A DNA stretch of 64,000 nt from Urophycis tenuis (lineage: Eukaryota > Chordata > Actinopteri > Gadiformes > Phycidae): assembly GCA_036785325.1 (NCBI GenBank), contig JAXIVH010000002.1, positions 13,837,364-13,901,363 on the forward strand, given 5' to 3'. Within the stretch, counting starts at the first letter, position 1. Each line of letters starts with the position of its first letter. The notes under the pieces are model-generated. The model was given only the letters and a program-made list of their open reading frames with translations. It ran no database searches and had not been told where the DNA came from. Positions 10,732 to 41,760 of the stretch are shown here, in pieces. The position numbers were made by a program, and so were the translations under genes.

Positions 10732-11861
10732 GGGTTGTTTATCCTATTCTTCCCATCACTTCTGTTAGTCACCTCGCTGGCATTAAGGACTCGTCTCCTT
10801 TTATAGAGTGAATAAAACATGTTGAGATTGGGGAGGGGAGGGGCACACTTGGCTAAGGGGGGGGGGCTGTGATTGGAACCAGAGAAATGTAACTGGCACG
10901 CGCACACACACAGTTTATTATTTTATATTAAAAGACCTTTTGGGGAGCCCTGTCCACCATGTGATCCATGTTAACTAAAAGCAAGTGAGAGCCGTTATGT
11001 AAAAACATTCAAGAAGGGTCACTCACTTTGCGATGCCTAAATACGAAGCGGCTTGACTGCTGGCGTAGCGGTAATCCTGCTGGTGAGACGCGGCGCAGGG
11101 AAAGGCTGCGGTGGTTCAGCTGGGAAGCGTCAGAGCGCTGTTGCAGGAGGACTGATGACGAATCCAGCATGCACGCTGATTTATGGCGGGGTTATTTTTT
11201 GCGTGAAAGCAAAACAATTGGCTGAACGACAAGACAACATCATAGCAACCAGAGACTCTCCAAAGTTCCTGAGTGCCTTCCATGGAGCTAGCTGCGTCAT
11301 TTTGGAAGGAATTACTCTCAATAGGGGGAACGTGCGGGCAAAACACATTGCTATTTACAAAAAAGAACTATTGACTAATGTGTTTGTCTTTTTGGAAAAG
11401 GTAATGCAACATATAAATATGCATGTACATATTTTTGGTTAAAAAAATAAATAAATAATAAGTTTAACCATTTTGATGTTTGCTTGGCTTGTACTGTGCT
11501 CGATCTCAAGTGTATGTAATTGAACATTAATTCCACATGAAGATGAACACGCTAGGATTGCTCCGACATAAGCCTCACATGGATGGCTGACTTGAGTGTA
11601 CATCAGCCCTGAATAATATGACACAGTCAACTGTTTTCAGTCTGGCTTTTCTTTGAACACATATCTAATACACCTCCGGCTCTTTGCTATCGTACTGTGA
11701 GTTACTCTCTTCCTGAATCACTGTATTCACTTCCTTGACCTCCCCTTCCTTTGCTACTAAACCTCAGAATTTATGAGTTTGCCAACTCATTTTAGTGCCA
11801 CCAGACTTCACTTAATCTCTTAAAGAGAACTGAAATCAAGCAGAGAATTTATTTCCAGACA

Positions 11862-11873
11862 CACACACACACA

Positions 11874-11905
<32 letters not shown>

Positions 11906-11922
11906 ACACACACACACACACA
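11862..11922. repeat. (CA)n microsatellite
   Basis: Two CA blocks are separated by single irregularities (CAACAC and CATACA). From 11923 to 12534 nothing is recognised apart from a T(20) run at about 12339-12359. Confidence 0.95.
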
Positions 11923-12533
11923 CGACTAGCAGTGATTTGGGTTTGATTGTCTCTAAAAAAAAAATGCTTTGAAGCCGCTTTCAGGCCACTACTGCCAATT
12001 ACAATTGCCCTAAAGGCCATTCATTATTTACCAATAATACCATCAAGAAATGGATTAAATACAGCCACAAAAGCCTCTGTCTTGTTCAATGGGTCTGTGA
12101 ATGTGAAATGCTGATATTCAGTCATTCCAACACGGTGGTTCATTTGTTCATATCTATCTGAGCAATCGACCACCAGTGCGGTTGAGAATCATTTTGATGG
12201 TGTTGAACAAAAGGCCAGGAATGACTTGGATTCAGCATTGGACGCACAAGTTAGTGTGGGCGTACACACCCACACAACGCCCCAAGTAGATAACATAGGG
12301 CGGAGGATAGTTGCGTATTGTAGCACTGTCGTTACACTTTTTTTTTTTTTTTTTTTTTTAAGTTAAAAAGGCCCTCGCAAGAATGTCCTCACGGAAAGGT
12401 CACAAAGCAAAGGCCAGCATGTTATTAACATTTTACATCGTCAACAATCGTACACCTGACTCATTCAACAGTTTGTAATACCCGCCAGCTACACCTCTAC
12501 AGACCCTTCACACTGGCAACATCAAAAGGCGAT

Positions 12534-12748
<215 letters not shown>

Positions 12749-12751
<3 letters not shown>

Positions 12752-12871
12752 GCTGCCCACCTTGTGAGCAGTTGTCTCCTGGCGCTGCGGCTTCCTTCCT
12801 GCCAACGGCTATCTGGATCTTCCTCTGGAGCGCACGTCTGGAAAGACATCGCTCACAAGGTGGGCAGCGGG
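12749..12871. other. Perfect 21-bp inverted repeat with 81-nt loop
   Basis: The left arm at 12749-12769 starts CCCGCTGCCCACCTTGTG. Its exact reverse complement is at 12851-12871. The left arm follows a (CA)n tract and the right arm is soon followed by a (GT)n tract (12902-12929), so the self-complementarity could extend outward. No small-RNA identity is recognised. Confidence 0.85.
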
Positions 12872-13691
12872 GCTGTCTGTCTAGATCTGTCTTCGTTTGG
12901 GTGTGCGTGTGTGTGTGTGTGTGTGTGGGTGGGGGTGGGGGGGGGGGCGTGTTCACCAAGTCTGGCGTGATCCGACTGTAGGCACGCTGTATCGCGACGG
13001 CTGCACATTCGCGCGCCGCATCATAAATCCACATTAGAGAGGAGAGGCCGACTTGTGCAATGTGTGTCTGTGTGCGGGGGAGGGAAGGGAAGGAGGGAGG
13101 GAGGCAGCGAGGGAGGGAGGGAGAGAGGGAGGGGAGGGTCACAGTTGACCAACCCAGATGCGGAATAGCCATCATCACATTACCATAGAAACCTGGGAGC
13201 GACGGAGCATAAAATGCCCCCTACGACGACTGAACATTAAGAACATTGTATGGTTTATAGGGACATTTGAGGTATTTCGGCTTCTTATATATATATATAA
13301 AAATACGTTATGATAAGGTCGGGAATTTGTGTGGTCGACCCTGATGTCGGCTCACACAGGGCCATTACGAGAGTGCCGGTCAGTCGGCCCTGCATCTTCC
13401 CAGGTGTTTGTAGAGCAGCAGACCAGCACGGTGAATGTAATTACGGCACTCTGGCAATCTGATAACCTGCCAGTCTGCCTCTCAACACGGGGAAAGAACA
13501 CTGGCATATTAAATGGGATTCAGCAAACATGGCCGGCAGTCAGTTGAGGAGGTATTCATGAAGTGGACAAGAGGGCGTGCCGAGTGTGATATTATATGGT
13601 CCATTTTATATATATATATATTACTATACTTTTTTATGATCCATATATCATTAAAAAAATTATATATATATAAAATGACATTGACTGTGCT

Positions 13692-13694
13692 AGG

Positions 13695-13772
<78 letters not shown>

Positions 13773-13986
13773 CTTATATCATATTTGTGTATGAAGCATT
13801 TATGACATGCTGTGCACAGTGGGAGGAATTTAACACTGCTGTCAATTTAGAACACAGTGTTGTCTTAAAGGTCAGCAACGCCACGGAAAATCTAGTGGCG
13901 TGTGCAAATATTGCCTCCATAAAAAATAAATAAAAAACGCATAAACACACACACACACACAGACACACACTCACACTCACACACAC

Positions 13987-14062
<76 letters not shown>
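13692..14062. repeat. Two long (TA)n blocks
   Basis: About 77 bp of (TA)n at 13692-13768 and about 72 bp at 13991-14062, separated by about 220 bp of unique DNA that includes a short CA tract. Both blocks are self-complementary and complementary to each other. Confidence 0.96.
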
Positions 14063-14067
<5 letters not shown>

Positions 14068-16191
14068 TGAAACAGGACGCAAGTGTGCTAAGCAAGGACA
14101 GACATCAAGGCCTATTTGGCAGAAATTGGGCAGGCAGACCATGGCCCTGCCTGCCCCGAGCCCACGTCAGAGCTCAGATCCCAGCCATTTCAACTTCAAA
14201 AGGGGGGCAGGGGCACCGTTTCCACAATGGCCGTAGAGCCGTGCCATCTGAAAAGAAGGAGCTGGGAAAAACAACCCTTACCCACAGTCAGCCTTCTCCT
14301 TCACCTGCCATTGCCTCCACACCCCCAAGCCCCCGCCCCCCCCTCTCTTTTATGGCACATTTCTCGGCACGCCACATGCGTACAAGGACGGCCCCGGCGT
14401 CGTAACTGTGGAAACATTAGATTGCGAGCAGGCGGCACGTGGGCCTCGCTCCAGGGATGGAGCGGCGGGCAGACTCTGCCTCCGGGGAGCCGTGTCTACC
14501 CCAGCCCTCTTGAGAATTGCCTCTTTGTGGGTTGCCCTCGGTTTAGCGCCGGAGGCCGACGCTGGAGACCCATGCTGCTTATGGCATGCTGCAGCAGGCT
14601 CAATTGGACCTGTTAAAACTACAATCATAGGAGATGGGGGGGGCGACATAACACCCACGCTTTGCACAATAAAAGAAACAACGTTTTACAGAACCACGAT
14701 TCAGCGCGAGGGCCGGCGACGCCACGTCGTCACAGCTTATGATGCTTCTGTGTGTTTTGCCAGGAACACACAATGGGATATGAAGCAGGGAGCTGTAGGC
14801 CCCTGAGTGGCACCACACTTAGTGAGAGAGGTTTGACATTCTGTTCCGTGACAGGTTCGCTCCGATTCTCAAAAATGCTCAGGGCAACCAAGGGCAGGTC
14901 CAAACAAGGATTGCTGCAGGCGACATGTTGCTGCAGACTACATTAGAAGAGGTTGTTAAAAATGTGCTAGTATGCACAAGAGATACACATTGTAGTCTCA
15001 CGTTGATGGACTCTAAAAGGCCTGGGGAAATTTGCTAATTTCCGTGCCTGGCATACTTTTAAACTTGTGGCAGAAATATGTACACAATATAGGCTATGTG
15101 ATGTAAGGTTGGGGACCCTTTTTAAAATGGTATTTATTCATTAAAAAATGATTCCGCAAATGCATACTTATCCACTCAACATCTAGGGTAAGACAAGCAT
15201 TCACATAAAAGGAAAAGCTTTCAGCCTGTTTCCCTAATAACTGGGATTACATTTTGCCTCCATTTGCATTGTATTCATCGAGTAAACACTTAACCCCTTC
15301 TACCTTTGACACCCAAGGAAAGGTTTTGCCTTATTTGGCTCTAATGTTGCATGGGGGGTTTCACTTCTAACCCAACATTAGGAAATAGACATTGGAAAAA
15401 CCGCGTAGCATGATGATGTGAACATAAGCGGAAAGGCTCACATGGGTTGTAACATTCCTTGAGGCGTTTGTGAAGTGTTTAAAGTAACATTGAGCTTTAA
15501 CGGACTGAGTGTGTGGTCCAAGATTCCTCAGACAAACAAGTAACATCCTCTTACCAGCGAGGGAAAATGAATCGATGAATATAAAAATCACCACTAAGGC
15601 ATTTTATTTAGGAGTTGGAACATTTTTCACAGAAAAAAATGACATCTATACTTCATTTAAAAACTATGTAATCAGCACAATAAGTAGGCCTATTCCAAAT
15701 ACAATTAAAGCTATAGATTAATAGACAAGCAGTATTGTACAGTCAAGCAGTAATGACTAATACATGTTTTGCCATCTTACCTATAAAAGCCATATTTACA
15801 TCCGTCCTGGTTCTCCTTTAAGTTAAGTTAAAAAAAAAAAAAAAAGACATAATTACACCTCCCAAGCCTACAAAAAAGGTTTGATGCAATGACACATTGT
15901 CCATGCAATGTTGAAGTATATAAAAAGTACAAATTGACATTACAGCTACCTGATGCGGGAGCATGCGTAATTCATCAAATGGTGGTAATGGATTTTTATT
16001 TTAAAATGTTCTTTTTTTTTCTACCTTTAATGGGGTAGGGATTAAGGCGCCATCATGACAGACAAAGTGTTTTCTGTTATTTCCACGGGGGAGTTAAGAG
16101 AAGCAAGGACAAGCACTCTTCTCATGCAGAGCGTAATATCATACAGTCTTCCGCTCACTGCAGGGCATCAAAGACAGTGTCCCCGCCTCCC
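14063..16191. other. Intergenic DNA and 3' flank of tpbg
   Basis: The segment 14063-14990 is GC-rich with no recognised gene, although several open frames overlap there. Because tpbg runs leftward, its 3'UTR lies just below 16192. Minus-strand AATAAA signals are seen at 15995-16000, 15603-15608 and 15133-15138. I cannot tell which is used. Confidence 0.4.
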
Positions 16192-17340
16192 TCACACATC
16201 CGAGTTGATGCTGAGGTTGGCCAGCCGAGGGTCCGAGTTGATCTCGTACCGGTAGTGGTAGCCCTCCATGTGGTCGCGGCACGCGTCCCGGATGTTGTAT
16301 ATCCACCTCTTGATGCCCCTGCGGTTCAAGTAGAGCACCAGCAGGAAGATGACCCCGATCAGGGCCAGCACCAGACCCAGGAACACGTAGGACGTCTCCA
16401 GGACGCCCTTCATGTCCCCCGAGTAGTCGCACTCCAGGCGGGACGGGTCCACCTGCAGCAGGGGCACCTGCCTCATGGCGGCCGGGTCCACGCAGCTGAG
16501 GTTGCGCCGGTCTGCCACCAGCTCCGAGTCCTTCAGCCACGCCACCAGGTCCTCCAGGTCGCAGTTACAGCGCCAGGGGTTCCCTGCCAGGAGCACTCGG
16601 AGGCCGGGCTGGAGGCTGAGCTCTGCCAGGGTGGAGTTATGCAGCTCCCTCAGCCAGTTGTCCCTCAGGTCCAGGTCCCGGAGCGGGGCGCCCGTGAGGG
16701 TTCCGTTGGGCAGAGCGACGAGGGAGGTGTTTCGCAGGCTCAGGGTGGTCAGCTTGGAGAAGCTGGACAAAATGCCCCCCGGGAGGCTCATAAAGCCATT
16801 GTTGGACAGGTCCAAGCTTGTGAGCTGCGAAAGGATTCCACTCTGCAGGACACTCAGAATTATTTCCATGGAGGAAAGGTCGTGAAAAGAACCGCTGAGG
16901 TTTAGGACTTGCAATGTGTTGTTTACAGGGAAAGCTCTGGCGCTAAAGTTCTGGATTTTGTTATTGGTTAAATCCAGCCGTAAAAGGTTTGGCAAATTGT
17001 CAAATACCATTGAATGCACAGATTTGATCTCGTTCCCATTAAGATAGAGATCTGTTAACAGCTCAAGGCGGGTAGGAAATGACTCCACGCTGATGTTATA
17101 AATGTTGTTTCCTGTAACAAACAAGGATTTAGTGTTGGCTGGTAATGGTCGTGGAATTGAGTCCAAAGAATCAGGCTTTTGGCATTTAACAGTTTGCGTC
17201 GCGCACAAACATTTGTCTGGGCAACCTTCGCAGGTCGAGACCACCGCAAGGAAACACAACGCACGCATCAGACCGAGATGTGTCGGTGCGTCCCGGGATC
17301 GTCCGCCTCGACTCACACGCGATGAACTCGTAGTGCGCAT
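16192..17340 (-). CDS. tpbg: Trophoblast glycoprotein (5T4), LRR membrane protein
   Basis: A single coding exon encodes 382 aa. TPBG is a cell-surface leucine-rich-repeat glycoprotein; in fish it is known as an inhibitor of Wnt/beta-catenin signalling through LRP6. Visible parts are a hydrophobic signal segment (about 25-38), a cysteine cap CPDKCLC (40-46), LRRs (about 68-250) and an LRRCT cap with NPWRCNC (254-260) to about 304. A membrane span lies at about 317-338. A short cytoplasmic tail ends in SDV, a PDZ-ligand-like terminus conserved in the family. Eight N-x-S/T sites lie outside the membrane. I chose the ATG at 17340. A second ATG at 17268 (Met25) would place the signal segment at the extreme N-terminus and may be the true start. 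It is slightly shorter than human TPBG (420 aa). Teleosts have two copies, and which one this is cannot be decided here. Confidence 0.95.
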   Translation of the reverse strand: MRTTSSSRVSRGGRSRDAPTHLGLMRALCFLAVVSTCEGCPDKCLCATQTVKCQKPDSLDSIPRPLPANTKSLFVTGNNIYNISVESFPTRLELLTDLYLNGNEIKSVHSMVFDNLPNLLRLDLTNNKIQNFSARAFPVNNTLQVLNLSGSFHDLSSMEIILSVLQSGILSQLTSLDLSNNGFMSLPGGILSSFSKLTTLSLRNTSLVALPNGTLTGAPLRDLDLRDNWLRELHNSTLAELSLQPGLRVLLAGNPWRCNCDLEDLVAWLKDSELVADRRNLSCVDPAAMRQVPLLQVDPSRLECDYSGDMKGVLETSYVFLGLVLALIGVIFLLVLYLNRRGIKRWIYNIRDACRDHMEGYHYRYEINSDPRLANLSINSDV

Positions 17341-17364
17341 TTTCACTCACTGGTTGTACTGAAT

Positions 17365-17610
17365 CTGAAAAGAACACCGCGCGTAAAAAATGCGCGTCGA
17401 TACGACTCAGGTCACGACTCCGTTCCGTTGCGAGACCGATAAACTTTTCAGCGTGTCGCCTCTCGCCTCCCCGTCCGTATCCTTCAACCCCACTTCCGAA
17501 TCAAACTTGTTGGGATTGATCCAAAGAATTGGCCCCAAACCATAACTATATAAGTCTACATTTCCGTGAATGGTATCACCGCTACGTGGTAAATTCTTTA
17601 AGTTACTTAC
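17365..17610 (-). other. tpbg: Probable 5'UTR intron of tpbg
   Basis: On the minus strand a strong donor (GGCT|GTAAGTAAC) lies at 17610 and a strong acceptor (TGTTCTTTTCAG|ATTCAG) at 17365, giving a 246-bp intron that ends 25 nt before the ATG at 17340. This would make exon 1 non-coding, with the promoter at higher coordinates (about 17.7-18 kb). The call is inferred from splice sites alone. Confidence 0.55.
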
Positions 17611-18359
17611 AGCCAGCTATTCCTTGATCCCAAACTTCAAACGAATAACTAGACGCGATATTGTCTGATTAAAAAAAAACGAACTGAGCGTTTCGTATCA
17701 GCTTTTGCTGTTCTCAAACAACTTATTTATAGGGATGAAAAACAAGGATCAAGCCTTAAATCCACATGACGCCATCGGATGTGTCTTCTCGTTCTGCACG
17801 CCGCCTCCAAGACAGTGGGACACCAGGGGCGCTCCAGAGATGATGCCACGGTGCAGACCATTAGGAGGACGGGACCAACCACTTCCCGTGCGAGGGGGGA
17901 GCCACAACTAACTTTACTTTCAGTCAAACGCGCTGTTTACTACAAATCCTGTTTCAGCGTGCGCATTTTATGCCCTTTAATGTATTATGAGTGCCACTCC
18001 ATAACGTTGATCTTGAAAAGGCACCACATATGCAAAAGGTGTCAGAAAGATGCTCAGAGAAACTTTGGTTTGCTCCAATTTCACTTTTCGAGTGGTGGTG
18101 ATATGAGATGGTACCCCCCCATGGGTAAACCAGTTTGATATATAGGCCTATTATAAATGTTGACACCTTAACCAGCTCTCCAGGCTCTAACCTAGGCCTG
18201 CACACATTTGTATTTGGTTATTGTCATTTCCTGTGGGAAACATATGGGCCTACACCACATCATTTAGATAATGAGTGACATTTTAGAAGCAGAACTTCTG
18301 AAGTTTAATCAGATTATCGGTGGATGCCTCCGAAATGCAACCCTTACTGTAACCTACAC

Positions 18360-18862
18360 CACTGGTTCCCAAACGCTGTGCCGTTAGGCAAGTCCAGGTG
18401 TGCCGTGGGATTTTGTGACAACCATACATTATTATTGCAATATACAACTACACAAAAATAATTATTTTTTAAATTTAGTTTATCAGTACTTCGTATGCAC
18501 TCAATTCATAATGCAGAGGCAAACTATATACCCAAAAACATTTCTTTAATTCTTGCCTCGTTTTTAATTTTGTGACCTGTCTGGTTTAAATGGATGTGTT
18601 GCTGCTTTGATGAAGCCTAATTTGATAAAGTTTCAAATACATTTTTGAAATATTTTGTTAATAAATATTTCATGAGTAGGCCTAATATGAGTCTTTTTCA
18701 CATTTTATTTGGCATTAGTAAATAACTCTGCACATTTACAGATATTTTACATGATATGAGTGATAACACGTGTTATAAAGGCTATTTTGCACAATAGGTG
18801 TGCCTCGAGATGTTTACTTGTCCTTTGGTGTGCCTTGGGCACACAAAGTTTGGGAACCACTG
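18360..18862. mobile_element. hAT-type MITE, 503 bp
   Basis: Termini CACTGGTTCCCAAAC and GTTTGGGAACCACTG are inverted repeats, apart from one base, and are characteristic of hAT elements. Flanking 8-bp sequences ACCTACAC (18352-18359) and ACCTGCAC (18863-18870) are a target-site duplication with one change. The interior has GTGTGCCGTGGG-like and GTGTGCCTTGGG-like blocks near each end and is otherwise AT-rich, with no transposase frame. Confidence 0.85.
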
Positions 18863-18955
18863 ACCTGCACAATGGCAAAACGCTGCTCTATGAAGACGAT
18901 TGTGCTTAGTCCCTAAAGTCTAGGGCCTGTGTTCACACAAGATCCAATTCTAGCT

Positions 18956-18956
<1 letters not shown>

Positions 18957-19054
<98 letters not shown>

Positions 19055-19092
19055 CCACGCACGCATGCACACACACACACACACATGCACAC
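18957..19092. repeat. (CA)n microsatellite
   Basis: A nearly pure CA tract of about 95 bp, followed by CGCACGCATG interruptions and a shorter CA block. Confidence 0.97.
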
Positions 19093-19927
19093 GTTCATCA
19101 ACTGTCATCCACTAACCTTATTCACACACAAAAAATCATGTATTATATAACATTACAGCTTCACCTTCCTCTACTGGCCAAGTGCCCTTTGCTGTCACAC
19201 GTCCTGTCTTGATTGGAGACTAGTTGTGACAGTTACAAAAAGAGTTGAATAGCCACTTGTTATTCACTTCGTGAGTGAAGGGTAGGTCTCAGTTAAACGT
19301 TGCCATTGCCCTCTGTTGACCCCCCCCCCCCTTCCCGTTGCAAATGCAATTTGTGAAAACACAGAAACCAAATGTATATCCTACTGAAAGGAAGAAGGTA
19401 CAGGCGGAGACATCCACTTTGTCTACATGCAGTAGGCCCACATGGGAAGAACAACACAGCACAGAATGTTTTCTTAATTTAGATGACGATGCAAAACAGG
19501 CCCTGTTACGTCAACCAGCAACTAGGTGGGTGAATCGCTTTCATCAGAAATCTATTCCTAGCATATAAAAAAATTCTGGCATATGTAAACTTTGGCAGGG
19601 GTAGGTTGCTTGGATTTTAATTGTGACTTTTTTTTAGTACCCGGAGATCCTTAAATTAAATGAAAATAAATACAAACATTCAATATGTTCTATCTAACAA
19701 CTCAACTTATTGCTATCTAGCAATTTGGCTGAAAAGCAATTGCCTTCCTTATATTGTGTGACATATTCTGCATGGAGAATATAGGCTGTATGTCAAGACC
19801 ATGGTGTGAAGTCAGGTCAAATCAAGTTTATGTGTAAAGCCTTTTGTCATTACAGTCTCAAAGAGCTTTGAATACTGGTCAATACATGCCAACAACACAC
19901 CTTTAAAGGGCAAAGGCTAAGGAATAA

Positions 19928-20200
19928 ACGCTCAGTGGATAGAGTGGGTGGACAGAGTAGGTCGTCCACTGACTGTAGGGTCGGCGGTTCGATCCCCACT
20001 TTCAAACTGTCATGCATGTCAAATTGTCCTTGAGCAAGACACTGGACCCCAACTTGCTCCCCGGGCTGCTGAACATAGCAGCCCACTGCTCCTATGTACC
20101 ATACGATGGGTCAAATGCAGAGAACAAATTTCATTCCCACTTCTAAAAATACTGAGAATGACCAATAAAGACCGAAAGGTCCTCACTTCTCTTCTTTTCT
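19928..20200 (+). mobile_element. tRNA-derived SINE, near full length
   Basis: The head carries GCTCAGTGGATAGAG (A-box region) and GGCGGTTCGATCCCC (B box). The body has CTTGAGCAAGACACTGGACC, and the tail has GGTCAAATGCAGAGAACAAA and ACCAATAAAGACC. A second good copy lies at 31060-31325 and rearranged pieces at 9076-9330. The tail resembles L2-type LINE ends, which would explain mobilisation by such LINEs. Confidence 0.8.
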
Positions 20201-20439
20201 TCTCTAAAATGTCAATATTTTACGGATAGGACTATATTAAAATACCTATAAGGGCTAGGATGAGAAAGGATCCTGATTTCTAGCGTTATCCCGGTCTTTC
20301 ACAACACAATTTCCGGTCTCTTGCTACCTGACCTCTGTACGCCATAGTGAGAGGAATAATAAAAAAAATAAATGAAAACAACAACGACCAGGCGAGTAAG
20401 TATGGGTTCTTTACGACTGATGCGATAAAGAATTATCCG

Positions 20440-20803
20440 AAACATTCGACACGCATCCCACCGAAAGTCCCTCCCTTCGCCCCTTCTACCGGCCAATAAC
20501 GCTCATTGGGAACATCCCGCTACAGTAGTTCCGCCGTGAGACGTAGGAACAACGTTAAGCGCGTCACAACGACGCACCCCAGAACCAACCAATAGCAGAC
20601 GAGGATGCATCTGCCACCAACCAACGAGAAGTCTCCGTACTGCCGACCGTCTCGCCTCCCAAAACCCAAACCTCCCTCTTCAACTGGCTCTTACGATAAC
20701 AACATCTACCACATTTAAGTGTTTTACATATTCAATAATGGCACAGTGTGTATTCTCCGTGGACGCAAGACTCATGACTCGTCTCTGTTTTATGTAACGT
20801 GAG
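20440..20803 (+). promoter_or_regulatory. ibtk: Probable ibtk promoter and non-coding exon 1
   Basis: A CpG-containing, TATA-less stretch holds CCAATAACG (about 20493), an inverted CCAAT (ATTGGG, about 20504) and ACCAATAGC (about 20587). Downstream, GTAACGTGAG|GTGAGAAC gives a strong splice donor at 20803/20804. The first coding exon of ibtk starts 1.5 kb further on with no promoter-like sequence directly before it. A leader exon here is plausible. The start site itself cannot be placed. Confidence 0.4.
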
Positions 20804-21430
20804 GTGAGAACTGTCCTTTTTGTGTGTATGCGTATATTTGAATAGTATATAGACTGTAGCCTGATAGCTAGTCCCTGCTAGCTTCATGTGTCAGCTGTCT
20901 CCTAGCTAACGTGGCCCTAAAACCTCCGCTCTCCTTCCGTGGAGGGGTGGACTGCCTCAGTGCAGCTCTGCCGGTGATGGCTTTGGTCCTCCCAGAAGGT
21001 TCTAGTGCTTGGTTTGACCCAGATCACTGTCCATGACAGAGACAACGTTGTCATGCACTCGTAATTCACATGCAGTGTTGCTGCTGCTGCTGCTGCTGCT
21101 GAACATCTGGTCAGGTGTCTGTTGATCTGTATGTGCAATGGGCTCCGCTTGCAGAATAGTTAAATGGTGTTAGTGGCGTTAAAGCGAGTCTCCTTCATGG
21201 ATATGTGTTGTTGGGTTGCTGTGGGAAGCTACGGGTGCTAACTCGTTAGCATATTACATAAATCTTCCTGCACGATATCTGATGAGGTCATGTAATCTGG
21301 TGACGTGAGTCACCGATGGGCTGAGACGCAGGACGCCACCTGGCAACGACTTCAGCATTTCTGTTTGTTTGATAATGGATGATCCTGTTCGTCTAGGCCC
21401 TCAGCTCCAAACTGAACGACTCAGGTAGAA

Positions 21431-21469
21431 CTGACAGCATTTTGCATACGAAATGCAAAATGCTGTCAG
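21431..21469. other. Perfect hairpin, 17-bp stem with 5-nt loop
   Basis: CTGACAGCATTTTGCAT is followed by ACGAA and then the exact reverse complement. It lies between the probable ibtk promoter and its first coding exon. The stem is too short for a canonical microRNA precursor. A (TGC)n run encoding nothing recognisable lies at about 21075-21100. Confidence 0.9.
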
Positions 21470-22358
21470 TGCTATGGAGCTGCTTTACCCTTCACACTTG
21501 CAATAGCAGACTTCTCCCTTAACTTGTGGGAGGTTTTACCCTGTTAACCCAGCTAGTTGTTGTTTAAACATGCATAACATAATAAGTGTGCCACAATCTC
21601 AATATTAACATCACTATTTTTTTTCTTCTTCTTAGGTTCTCAATTTAATTATGGAGTTCTGAAAAAGCCATTGGAGTTTGGGGGGAAGGAGGACCTTTCC
21701 CCTCAAGTTGGATGATTGGACTGCTGTGTAGTCTTGTAATGTGAATATCACAGGTGTGCTAAAGTTGTTGCCTTTTGTAAATAATAATAATAATAATAAT
21801 TATAATACAAAAAATAGAATTAGAATAGAAATTATTTTTTTGGAAACCGATTCAGATGTTTGTACACTTTTTTGTATGAAAAACTATAGTATTTAATAAG
21901 CTGTAGATGTCGTTTTACACGACAAGCGTGGCACCTTGCATTTTGCGGCCTGTCAACATGGTGGACTGAGTTGAGCCACCGCAGGGCTCTGGGGTTGCTA
22001 GGGTGCAGTGGAATTTCAACACAAGCACAATTCTAGCACCCCAAAACCATCGACCTCACCCTGTATTATTATCATTTCTGTTTGGTTTTTTCTTCATGAG
22101 TGCAGCTTAAAAAAAAAAAAAAAGAGTCATTTGAAAGGGTCGTTGAAAGGTCACATCGAAGGGACTCGGGTTACTGTTCAGGTTTGTCATTATCACTTAG
22201 CTTCCTTATCGTCGTTTAGTTCATTGGTTCGTAGAGTGTGTGTGTGTGTGTGTGTGTGTGTGGGGGGGGGGGGATTGACGGGCGGTGGGTAGTTTGGCTG
22301 TCACTAGACAGGAGCTCTGTGATTCAGAAAAAGGGAAGTCGGGACTGCTCTGTGTGGG

Positions 22359-41760
<19,402 letters not shown>

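Noticed and set aside
14085..14806. Overlapping open frames of 106-166 aa in GC-rich DNA
   Set aside because: They have no recognisable domain, compete on both strands, and have no coherent splice structure.
16177..16905. 242-aa plus-strand open frame
   Set aside because: It is antisense to tpbg, whose minus-strand frame has LRRs, cysteine caps and a membrane span.
19928..20010. Possible tRNA gene
   Set aside because: The A and B boxes belong to a SINE head. The acceptor stem does not close and SINE body and tail follow, as also at 27896, 31060 and 9076.
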